This document shows positions 41,341-49,100 of a stretch of 64,000 nt of DNA, piece after piece. This DNA is from CAZSBB01 sp964605235. Its GTDB lineage: Bacteria > Planctomycetota > Phycisphaerae > Phycisphaerales > Phycisphaeraceae. The notes under the pieces were generated by a model. That model had not been told where the DNA came from. It did no database searches and saw nothing but the letters and a program-made list of their open reading frames with translations. The stretch's first letter is position 1. The number at the start of each line of letters is the position of its first letter. The translations under genes were made by a program, and so were the position numbers. The stretch spans positions 248,001-312,000 of the forward strand of contig CAZSBB010000001.1 of assembly GCA_964605235.1 (NCBI GenBank), read 5' to 3'.

Positions 41341-43608
41341 TCAGGGCGCCGGGGCGGCGGCGGGCGGCGCGACGAGCGCAGCTTCCTCTTCCACCGCGGC
41401 CTGTTCGTCTGCCGTCGGCGGAGGCAACTGCGCCAACAGCTCCTGCGCCTGGGCGACAAACTGCGTTGCCCACAGGCGCTGGCCATAAAGCTGGATGATG
41501 GACTGGCAAATCTGGCGTGCGACAGCGGGGTTTTTCTCGGCACGCAGCCGGGCTTTGGCGAGCCGCGCCGAGAGGATGCCGCCTTCTTCCAGCGCGATCT
41601 GGTTGACGATCCGCCGCAGGTCGTCTTTCTGACGCCGGGCGCGTTCCAGAAAGCGACGTTCCTTGGCGGTCAAGTCCAGCATCGGATCATTGAACAGCGT
41701 GACGATCGACTCGAACCGCCGCAGCGCTTCTTCCGGCGCGGTCTTGATGAGCTGCTCCGCTTCGCGGTACAGCCGCTGCACCGGCGGGGGCACCTGCATC
41801 TCCAGCATGTCGAGCTGATCCGCCAGCTCTTCCAGTTCCGCCGCCCGCGCGTCGCTGGAAAAGCGGCGGCGGAACTCGCGGATCAACGTGTCGGCGCGCT
41901 CCCGGTCGGCACTGGTGGCGTCCGGCCCGGTCGCCTGGAGCGCGACGATCTTGTCGTAAAGCTGATCCGCGTTGTCCGGACGCAGCAGCAGAATCAGCGC
42001 GGGAATGCCCACCACCAGCAGCGTCATGAACAGGATGGTGCGCACCGGAATCACGCGCGGCCGGCGGCGCTCCTCTTCCTCGACCCGCTGCCGATCGATC
42101 TCGGCGGCTTCCTCGGCGGTGATGAAAACCGTCCCGCCGCGGATGGTTTCATTGTTGGGATCCCGCCGGCCCCGGCCCGGCAGCGCCGGCGCGGAGAGCT
42201 CAGCGCTGTCCTCCTCCTGATGCTCATCCAGATTCAGCTCATACGTGTCGCCGGTGTCGGCATGGCGCTGCAGATTGCTGGGCGTGGCGGGCAAGGTGCC
42301 GTCGGGCTCCAGGCCGCCGCCCAGCGCCGACGCCAGCGTGACGTCGCTGCGCCCGATGTCCGACACCAGCGTTTCATCCTGAGGGGCAGCCGGCTGACCC
42401 GACAGATGCACCGTGGTGTCCTGCACCGGCGGGGTGGGGATCGGCGCGGTGCTGGCGGGATCAAGTTCAGCCGGCACCGGCGCGGTGCTGTCGACGCCGG
42501 CTATGGCGGATGAAGCCGCGCCGGGCGTGACGCCGGAGTCGGTTCCCGCCCGTGCTCCAGGCACCGGCGCGGTGGAGGCATCCGCCAGCGGGAGTTTGGC
42601 GGTGCTGGGCGGTTCGGGAACCTGCGCCGCCTGCTGGCGTTCGTACGCCGCCACCGCCTGATCCAGCGTGCCGGGCATGTCCGGGGCGAGGGTGTCGTCA
42701 TCGAGCATCACGTTGGATGACGAAGACGACAGCCGCACCGCCGCGTCGTCGGCGTCGGAGGGTGGCGCCGGGGGATTCTCGCGCAGGTTCACCGCATCGA
42801 GCACGCCTTGCAGACTGCGCGCCAGCATCACCGCATTGGCCATGCGTTCGGCAGGCTTCTTGCGCAGCAGGTTGGCGATCACCAGTTCCAGTTCCACCGG
42901 CACGTCGGCAGCGAACTGACGCACCAGCGGCGCGTCGTTGTACTTCTGCATCTTGAGCATCTGCAGCAGCGAGTCGGCGACGAACGGCGGGCGACCGGCG
43001 AGCATGGCGAAGAGCGTGCCGCCCAGGGCGTACAGGTCGCTGCGTTCGTTGGTGGTCCCGCCGTCGGTCTGCTCGGGCGCCATGTAGTTGGCGGTGCCGA
43101 TGGGTCCGCCGCCCATGGTCAGCCCCGCCATGCCGTAGAGCTTGGCGATGCCGAAGTCGGTGAGCTTGGCGGTGCGTCCATCGTCGGCGAGCATGATGTT
43201 GGCGGGCTTGATGTCGCGGTGGATGATGCCGCGGTCGTGGGCGTGCTTGAGCGCCTTGCACAACTGCAGCCCGATATCCACCACCTCGCGCCAGGCGAAG
43301 CGCCGCCCGGCTTTCTGCTCATCATGCACGCTCCGGCCGGCGACGTACTCCATGACGTAGAACAGTTGGCCATGGTCCTCGCCGAAGCCGATCAGCTGGA
43401 CAATGTGCGGATGGTTGAGCTTGCGGAGGGTTTCGATCTCGCCTTCAAAGCGAATGCGAAAGCCTTCCTGTCCCGCCAGCGCCTGGGGCAGCAGTTTGAC
43501 CGCGACCTGCTGATTGGACTGCTCATGGCGACCGAGGAACACCGCGCCCATGCCGCCCTCGCCGAGCTTGCGTTCGATGCGGTATGGTCCCAGGCGATCG
43601 GCGGGCAT
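41341..43608 (-). CDS. Transmembrane Ser/Thr protein kinase
   Basis: A 755-residue Hanks-type kinase. The kinase domain (about 8-275) has GEGGMGAVFLG, the lysine in VAVKLL, HRDIKPANIM, DFGIAK and the TANYMAPEQT segment, all intact. A long Ala/Pro/Thr/Asp-rich linker (about 290-510) leads to one membrane helix (ILFMTLLVVGIPALILLL, about 522-540). The C-terminal region (about 545-735) is charged and helical, with TPR-like spacing, and faces outside the cytoplasm. It is probably a receptor kinase. The ATG at 43608 has AGGGA 6 nt upstream; a frame extension to 43806 covers a repeat. Confidence 0.92.
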   Translation of the reverse strand: MPADRLGPYRIERKLGEGGMGAVFLGRHEQSNQQVAVKLLPQALAGQEGFRIRFEGEIETLRKLNHPHIVQLIGFGEDHGQLFYVMEYVAGRSVHDEQKAGRRFAWREVVDIGLQLCKALKHAHDRGIIHRDIKPANIMLADDGRTAKLTDFGIAKLYGMAGLTMGGGPIGTANYMAPEQTDGGTTNERSDLYALGGTLFAMLAGRPPFVADSLLQMLKMQKYNDAPLVRQFAADVPVELELVIANLLRKKPAERMANAVMLARSLQGVLDAVNLRENPPAPPSDADDAAVRLSSSSSNVMLDDDTLAPDMPGTLDQAVAAYERQQAAQVPEPPSTAKLPLADASTAPVPGARAGTDSGVTPGAASSAIAGVDSTAPVPAELDPASTAPIPTPPVQDTTVHLSGQPAAPQDETLVSDIGRSDVTLASALGGGLEPDGTLPATPSNLQRHADTGDTYELNLDEHQEEDSAELSAPALPGRGRRDPNNETIRGGTVFITAEEAAEIDRQRVEEEERRRPRVIPVRTILFMTLLVVGIPALILLLRPDNADQLYDKIVALQATGPDATSADRERADTLIREFRRRFSSDARAAELEELADQLDMLEMQVPPPVQRLYREAEQLIKTAPEEALRRFESIVTLFNDPMLDLTAKERRFLERARRQKDDLRRIVNQIALEEGGILSARLAKARLRAEKNPAVARQICQSIIQLYGQRLWATQFVAQAQELLAQLPPPTADEQAAVEEEAALVAPPAAAPAP

Positions 43609-43710
43609 AAGCGGTCCCTGTGCACATGTGGCCTGCCGCCACAGTGTCCATGATCGCCCCGGCGCGAACAAGTAGCGGGCAAACACCGGCATCCCTGGGG
43701 ACCGGTGCTG

Positions 43711-43802
43711 AACGAGCCCCGACCGTGAGGGAGGGGTTGCATTCGCTGCGTCACACCGCTGCGGCTGCGCCGCAACCCCTTGCTGACGCGCGGGGCTCGT
43801 TA
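43711..43802. repeat. GAGCCCCG inverted repeat
   Basis: AACGAGCCCCGACCGTGAGG at the left and GCTGACGCGCGGGGCTCGTT at the right pair as outer arms, and GGGGTTGC with GCAACCCC as inner arms. It is a variant of the GAAGCGTCAGCGA family between the kinase and the oxidoreductase gene. Confidence 0.65.
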
Positions 43803-43830
43803 ACAAATTGGCGTCGGCGTTTATCCTGCC

Positions 43831-44832
43831 TCACAGCGCCGTCAGGGGCACGCCCCCGCTGGCGGCACAGCGCTGGGCGGCAATGCTGACCCGGCTGGCG
43901 CGCCAGATTTCATCCTGCTGGATCGGGCCGACTTCCCCGCGCAGCAGGGCGTCAAAGAGCTGATGATCCCAACTGGGATTGAGCGTATGGGCGGCGACAT
44001 CCAGATCTTCGCCGGCGACCTGGTCGTTCCAGATTTTGGCGCTGACTTCATCACCGAGGCGCAGCTCGATCTTGCCGGTGGTCCCTTGCAGCCAGACGCG
44101 GGTGTCGCCGAAGTTTTTCATTTTGGTGGGGTTGAGCCAGTCGACCTCGACATGGCCAAACACGCCACTGGGGAAGCGCAGCTGCGCCTGGCCAAAGTCC
44201 TGGAAACCCGGATGCTGCGGCATGGTGCGATTGCCGCCGAGCGCCGACAGCCATTGCGGCGCCCCGCCGGCGAGCCAGCAACACAGGTCCAGGTGATGGG
44301 AACCAATGTCGATGAAGATGCCGCCGTTGTGCTCGGCGGACCAGTGCCAGTCCGGCCGGGTGGGCGCGTTGAGCTTATGCGGCCCGCAACTGAAAACGCG
44401 CACGAGCTGCCCGATGCGCCCCGCCTGCAACGCCGCGCGGGCCGCGAGCACATGGCTGTGCCCACGGTAGGGGTAATACACGCTGACGGGTTTGCCGTGG
44501 CGCTCCACCGCGTCGATGACTTCCTGCAGCGCCTCGGGCGTGAGCGCCAGCGGCTTGTCCGCCAGCACCGCAGCGCCGGCGGCGACGCTGCGCGCCGCCA
44601 GTTGGGCGCGCTGCGAAGGCACGGCGCCGATGAGCGTGAGTTTCACGTCATTGGCGAGCGCGGCGTCAAGCGTGGCGAGGGCCGGCAGCTTCAGCCGCTC
44701 CGCGGCAGCGGCGCGGCGGGCGGGGTCTTCGTCATACACGCCGACGAGATTCACGCCGGGGATTTGCGCGGCATGGGCGGCAATGCCGAAGATGTGCGGA
44801 TGAGCGGTGCCGAGGACAACTGCGTTGGGCAT
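43831..44832 (-). CDS. Gfo/Idh/MocA family oxidoreductase
   Basis: NAD(P)-dependent sugar or inositol dehydrogenase family, 333 residues. The N-terminal Rossmann strand is unusual: VVLGTAHPHIFG replaces the normal GxGxxG, although ADKPLAL (the catalytic-lysine motif, normally EKP) is present. The C-terminal beta-sheet domain shows NGGIFIDIGSHHLDLCCWLAGG. The altered glycine loop suggests changed cofactor binding. AAGGT precedes the ATG at 44832; the open frame extends upstream through a T-rich repeat and is not used. Confidence 0.87.
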   Translation of the reverse strand: MPNAVVLGTAHPHIFGIAAHAAQIPGVNLVGVYDEDPARRAAAAERLKLPALATLDAALANDVKLTLIGAVPSQRAQLAARSVAAGAAVLADKPLALTPEALQEVIDAVERHGKPVSVYYPYRGHSHVLAARAALQAGRIGQLVRVFSCGPHKLNAPTRPDWHWSAEHNGGIFIDIGSHHLDLCCWLAGGAPQWLSALGGNRTMPQHPGFQDFGQAQLRFPSGVFGHVEVDWLNPTKMKNFGDTRVWLQGTTGKIELRLGDEVSAKIWNDQVAGEDLDVAAHTLNPSWDHQLFDALLRGEVGPIQQDEIWRASRVSIAAQRCAASGGVPLTAL

Positions 44833-44910
44833 GGCTTGGACCTTGTGCAAAAAGCGGGGATGAAGCGGTGTAGTGTGAAGGCAAACGGCCCCGGGAGCAA
44901 GCTGTCGGAG

Positions 44911-44947
44911 TTGTTGATTTGGTGATTTGCTGATTGGGAGATTGGTG
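44911..44947. repeat. GATTTGTTGATT tract
   Basis: TTGTTGATTTGGTGATTTGC followed by TGATTGGGAGATTGGTG, between the divergent oxidoreductase and sixA genes. Confidence 0.5.
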
Positions 44948-45019
44948 CGGCCATCCGCGCGAACTGGATAAACTTTCAACGCACAACTGTCCAGAGTGGA
45001 CCTTCGAGGAGGCATGGAT

Positions 45020-45499
45020 ATGCAACTGCTGCTGTGGCGACATGGGATTGCGGAAGACGTCGGCCCCGCCGGTGACGACGCCAGCCGGCGCTTGACGCCC
45101 AAGGGTCAGAAGCGCACGCGCGAGGTGGCGGGCAGGCTGCTGACGTGCGCGCCTCGGCCGGGGGTGATCTTGAGCAGTCCGAAAGTGCGCGCCCGGCAGA
45201 CGGCGGAGATTTACGCCGAGCTGTCGAGCCTGACGGTGACGAATTGCCCCGAGCTGGCGGCCGACGGCCCCGACCCGCTGCTGCGCGTTGCCGCGAGTCG
45301 GCGCGAGGCGGTGGTGCTGATGGTCGGGCACGAGCCGGTGCTCAGTGAAGCGATCGCCCGGCTGTGCGGGGGTCTGGCGGTGGTGATGAAAAAAGCCGGC
45401 TGCGCCTGTGTGGAATGGGAGCCCGGGGGGTCGGAGGCGGTGGGCACGGGGCGTCTGCTGTGGCTGGCGTCGCCCGGGGTATTGCTGGGCGGGGAGTAG
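45020..45499 (+). CDS. sixA: SixA-type phosphohistidine phosphatase
   Basis: Histidine phosphatase of branch 1, 159 residues (161 in E. coli). RHG is at 7-9, SSPKVRARQTAE holds the second active-site Arg region, and VGHEPVLSE gives the second catalytic His. SixA removes phosphate from phosphohistidine proteins. GAGGAGG supports the ATG at 45020 (8 nt); an ATG two codons earlier is too close. It ends convergently toward the phoU terminator. Confidence 0.88.
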   Translation: MQLLLWRHGIAEDVGPAGDDASRRLTPKGQKRTREVAGRLLTCAPRPGVILSSPKVRARQTAEIYAELSSLTVTNCPELAADGPDPLLRVAASRREAVVLMVGHEPVLSEAIARLCGGLAVVMKKAGCACVEWEPGGSEAVGTGRLLWLASPGVLLGGE

Positions 45500-45540
45500 C
45501 CTAGGCGGCATGGGGCGCGCTGGATGGGGAAAACCACAAT

Positions 45541-45568
45541 AAAAAAAGCCGCCCCCGGAGTTGCGGCT
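45541..45568 (-). terminator. Intrinsic terminator of the pst-phoU operon
   Basis: On the minus strand AGCCGC and GCGGCT form a 6-bp stem with a GC-rich 10-nt loop, followed by seven T residues. It lies 29 nt after the phoU stop. Confidence 0.75.
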
Positions 45569-45596
45569 GTAAGTCAGGCCAGTCGTGGCAGCGTGG

Positions 45597-46295
45597 TTAC
45601 GCCGAGCGCGCCGAGGCGGGATTGCTCTTGGCGTGGCCGTTGCCGTTCTGTTTATGCAGATCGCCGTCCGCCATGTAGAGCACATCCTTGGCGATGTTGC
45701 CCGCCTTGTCACCGATGCGTTCGAGGTGACGAACGATGTGCAGCAGGTGGAGGTACTGGGAAATCTGGTGCGGGTTTTCGCGGATGAAGCCCTCGACCTG
45801 TTCGCACATCTGGCGGTGCACGCGATCAATCTGGTCATCGTCCTCGAGCACGCTGCTGGCAAGGGCGGTATCGACATTGACCAGCGCGTCAAGGCTGCGT
45901 TTGAGCATGGAGGCGGCGACATTGGCGGTGGCGCTGACGTCGTAAGGCAAGTTGTCCAGCGGTTCTTCACTCGCCAGGAAGCGGCCCTGAGTGGCGATCT
46001 TGTGCGCCATATCGCCCACGCGCTCCAGGTCATTGCCCATCTTGAGCATGGAGATGACATAGCGCAGGTCGAACGCCACGGGTTGATGCAGCGCCAGGGT
46101 GGCGAGGCATTCCTCCTCGATGTCATTCTCCATCTGGTTGATGCGCTTTTCGTTGGCGTCCACTTTGTCGGCAAAGCTCGGGTCGCGTTGCTCGACGGCC
46201 TGGATGGCGTCGCGGAACTGCTGTTCAACCAGCCCGCCCATGGTGAGGACGGCCTTTTTGATCTTGTCGATCTGGCGGCGCATGTGGATGGACAT
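45597..46295 (-). CDS. phoU: Phosphate signalling protein PhoU
   Basis: A 232-residue all-helical protein with two PhoU repeats (about 10-110 and 120-215). The metal-binding pattern is visible in MLKMGNDLERVGDMAHKIA and its second copy IVRHLERIGDKAGNIAKD. PhoU links the Pst transporter to the PhoR kinase and dampens phosphate uptake. AAAGGA precedes the ATG at 46295. It is the last gene of the operon, 20 nt after pstB. The phoB and phoR genes are not in the window. Confidence 0.95.
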   Translation of the reverse strand: MSIHMRRQIDKIKKAVLTMGGLVEQQFRDAIQAVEQRDPSFADKVDANEKRINQMENDIEEECLATLALHQPVAFDLRYVISMLKMGNDLERVGDMAHKIATQGRFLASEEPLDNLPYDVSATANVAASMLKRSLDALVNVDTALASSVLEDDDQIDRVHRQMCEQVEGFIRENPHQISQYLHLLHIVRHLERIGDKAGNIAKDVLYMADGDLHKQNGNGHAKSNPASARSA

Positions 46296-46315
46296 GGCGA
46301 TTCCTTTCGCACCGC

Positions 46316-47263
46316 TTAGCCGAAGCGGCCGGTGATGTAGTCTTCGGTCGGGGGCAGGTGGGGGTTGGTGAAGATGTCGCGGGTCGGGCCATATTCGACC
46401 AGACGACCCAGATACATGAAGGCGGTGAAATCGCTGGCGCGGGACGCCTGTTGCATGTTGTGGGTGACGATGAGGATGGTGTACTCGCCGCGCAGCTCGC
46501 CGATGAGGTCTTCGATTTTGCCGGTGGCGATGGGGTCGAGCGCGGAGCAGGGCTCGTCCATCAGCAGCACTTCGGGTTCGGCGGCAATCGCGCGGGCGAT
46601 GCACAGGCGCTGCTGCTGACCGCCGGACATGCCCAGGGCGGATTCCTGCAGGCGGTCTTTGACTTCATCCCACAGCGCCGCCCCGCGCAGGGAGCGTTCG
46701 CACACTTCATCGAGCGTGCTCTTGCGGCGTTCGCCGTCGATGCGCAGGGAGTAGACCACGTTCTCGTAGATGCTCATGGGGAACGGATTGGGCTTCTGGA
46801 AGACCATGCCCATGCGTTTGCGCAGCTCGATGACATCGACGGCTTTGGCGTAGATGCTTTCGCCGCCCAGCCGCATGTCGCCTTCGATGCGCAGGCCGTC
46901 GATCAGGTCGTTGATGCGGTTGACCGAGCGGAGGAGGGTGCTTTTGCCGCAGCCGCTGGGGCCGATCAGGGCGGTGACCTGACCATGGGGGACGGACATG
47001 CTGATGTCCCACAGGGCGCGTTTGGCGCCGTACCAGAGGTTGAATTTGTCGACCTCCAGAATGTGTTCCTGTTCGGCGAGCGCGTCGTGGACGTGGGTGG
47101 TGAAGGGTTCGCCGGCGGCGATGCGCGCCAGCAACTGGGTGCCGGAGGGCGCACCGGTCTGGCGGGGGTCGACATGCTCGGCGACGGCGGCAGGGGCGGC
47201 GGGATGCGCCTGGTCCTGGGCTTCGCGCTCGGCTTCGTCACCTAGAGTTGCGTTCGGGGACAT
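46316..47263 (-). CDS. pstB: Phosphate ABC transporter ATP-binding protein
   Basis: ATPase of the high-affinity phosphate importer. The 315-residue protein has Walker A IGPSGCGKST, the Q-loop GMVFQKPNPFPMS, signature LGMSGGQQQRLCIARAIA, Walker B EVLLMDEPCSALD and the His switch VTHNM. It is longer than E. coli PstB (257) owing to an N-terminal 60-residue extension rich in Ala, Pro and Glu with no recognised fold. GGAG 8 nt before the ATG at 47263 supports the long form; an upstream ATG at 47278 overlaps that ribosome site. Confidence 0.95.
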   Translation of the reverse strand: MSPNATLGDEAEREAQDQAHPAAPAAVAEHVDPRQTGAPSGTQLLARIAAGEPFTTHVHDALAEQEHILEVDKFNLWYGAKRALWDISMSVPHGQVTALIGPSGCGKSTLLRSVNRINDLIDGLRIEGDMRLGGESIYAKAVDVIELRKRMGMVFQKPNPFPMSIYENVVYSLRIDGERRKSTLDEVCERSLRGAALWDEVKDRLQESALGMSGGQQQRLCIARAIAAEPEVLLMDEPCSALDPIATGKIEDLIGELRGEYTILIVTHNMQQASRASDFTAFMYLGRLVEYGPTRDIFTNPHLPPTEDYITGRFG

Positions 47264-47321
47264 AGGTAGCACTCCCATGCTGGAGCAGGCGGCGGCGTGT
47301 GAGGTCGCCGCGGCGGCGGCT

Positions 47322-49100
47322 TCAGAATTGCCCGGCGGTGAACTTGCGCCGCAGCCTGGAACGCAACCAGACCGCGGAGATGTTAAGACTCGCCACAATG
47401 GCGATCAACAACAATGTCGTGGTGTAGACCATGGGCTTGGCGGCCTCGGAGTTCTGGCTCTGGAAGCCCAGGTCGTAAATGTGAAAGCCCAGGTGCATGA
47501 AGCTGCGGTTGATGCCGAACTGCTCGGAAGGCGAGGCGGAGAACGGCAGTTCCGGCGCCAGCTTGACGGCGCCCACGAGCATGAGCGGCGCGACTTCGCC
47601 GGCGCCGCGCGCCATGGCGAGGATGGCGCCGGTCATCACGCCGGGCATGGCGCGGGGCAGGACGATGCGTTTGATGGTCTGCCACTTGCTGGCGCCGCAG
47701 GCGTAGGAGCCTTCGCGCATGGAGTTGGGCACGGCGGCGAGGGCTTCCTCGGTGGCGACGATGACCACGGGCAAGGTGAGCAGCGCCAGGGTGAAGCTCG
47801 CCCAGACCAGGGCGCCTTTGCCGAAGGTCGGGTTGCCTTCACTGAGCTTGGCTTGGAAGAAGAGGCCGTCGATGCCGCCGCCGATGATGTAGCAGAAGAA
47901 GCCCAGGCCGAACACCCCGAAGACGATGCTGGGCACGCCGGCGAGGTTGTTGATGGCGATGCGGACGGCGGAAATGATCGGTCCGGCTTTGGCGTACTCG
48001 CGCAGGTACAACGCCGCCAGCACGCCGAACGGCACCACCAGCAGACACATGATCAGGGTCATCAGCACGGTGCCGAAGATCGCCGGCCAGACGCCGCCTT
48101 CGCTGTTGGCTTCCCGCGGCTCGCTGAACAGGAATTCGCCCCACCGCCCCAGGAACACGCCCAGCTGCGCCGGGAGCGAATGCGCCACCTGATTGGCGGG
48201 ATAGGCGCGGACGATTTCCGCCAGCGGCAGTTCGACGTCTTTGCCCTGGGCGGTGGCAAACACCAGTTGGTAGCGGTCGTTCTCCTGGTTCAGCGTGTTG
48301 ATCTGCTGGCGAATGGCGTCGAATTCCTGTTCGCCTTTGGTCTTGACCTGCTCGTAATGGGCTTGCGCCTGCCCATAGCGCGGCGCGTGTTTGCCGTAGT
48401 CCAGTTCCGCCTGCCGCATGCGCAGGCGGGCGGTTTCGATTTCGCTGTTGACGTCGCCCGTTTCGTGAATTTCCAGCCCCCGGCGTTCTTCCCAACGCGC
48501 GCGCACGGCGCCATGATGTTCCTGGTACAGCTTCCACGCGGCTTCGGGGCCCTCGGCGACGACCTGGCCATCGAGCTTGAAAGCCTTGGGAATGCCGTAG
48601 AACCGGCCCCAGGACAGGCGTTCGACCAGCACCGCCCACTGCGGCAGGCTGCGGGTTTCGACCTCGTAATCACTGACCCAGCGGAAGTGGTCGCCGGTGA
48701 GATCGTAGTTGCCGATGCGAACCAGGTGACGCCGGGTCTGTCCCAGCGCGTCGAAGCCGGAGTTGGCGGCGGTGGCGGCAGCGCCTTGCAGGGCGGTGAG
48801 TTTTTCCGCCGAGAGGGTGAACCATTCGTCGCGGGTGATTTCGCCCATGACCTGGGAGCCGTCGTGCAGGGTCATCTGCACGATCGGACGGGGCCAGAAG
48901 GTGGCGCCGCCCTGACAGAGCACCAGCAGCATCAGGCCGATGATCATCACCAAAGCAATCGCCAGCATGCCGCCGGTGAGCCAGAGCATCGGTTCGCCGT
49001 TGGCCAGCAGGGTGGGCCGGGAAACGCGGGTGCGTTTGCGGGCGGTGGCGGTGGGCCGCGGGGGTGCGACGCGCGGCGGGGTGGTGGAGAGCGTGGTCAT
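47322..49100 (-). CDS. pstA: Phosphate ABC transporter permease PstA, long form
   Basis: Permease of 592 residues, about twice E. coli PstA (296). After the first membrane helix (about 42-62) comes a large soluble segment of roughly 260 residues with a coiled-coil-like middle (NSEIETARLRMRQAELDYG onward) and sequences such as VQMTLHDGSQVMGEITRDEW. The six-helix permease core follows (about 325-580), with GEVAPLMLVGAVK near the coupling helix. Long PstA proteins with a periplasmic domain are known in proteobacteria. The start overlaps the pstC stop as ATGA. Confidence 0.93.
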   Translation of the reverse strand: MTTLSTTPPRVAPPRPTATARKRTRVSRPTLLANGEPMLWLTGGMLAIALVMIIGLMLLVLCQGGATFWPRPIVQMTLHDGSQVMGEITRDEWFTLSAEKLTALQGAAATAANSGFDALGQTRRHLVRIGNYDLTGDHFRWVSDYEVETRSLPQWAVLVERLSWGRFYGIPKAFKLDGQVVAEGPEAAWKLYQEHHGAVRARWEERRGLEIHETGDVNSEIETARLRMRQAELDYGKHAPRYGQAQAHYEQVKTKGEQEFDAIRQQINTLNQENDRYQLVFATAQGKDVELPLAEIVRAYPANQVAHSLPAQLGVFLGRWGEFLFSEPREANSEGGVWPAIFGTVLMTLIMCLLVVPFGVLAALYLREYAKAGPIISAVRIAINNLAGVPSIVFGVFGLGFFCYIIGGGIDGLFFQAKLSEGNPTFGKGALVWASFTLALLTLPVVIVATEEALAAVPNSMREGSYACGASKWQTIKRIVLPRAMPGVMTGAILAMARGAGEVAPLMLVGAVKLAPELPFSASPSEQFGINRSFMHLGFHIYDLGFQSQNSEAAKPMVYTTTLLLIAIVASLNISAVWLRSRLRRKFTAGQF

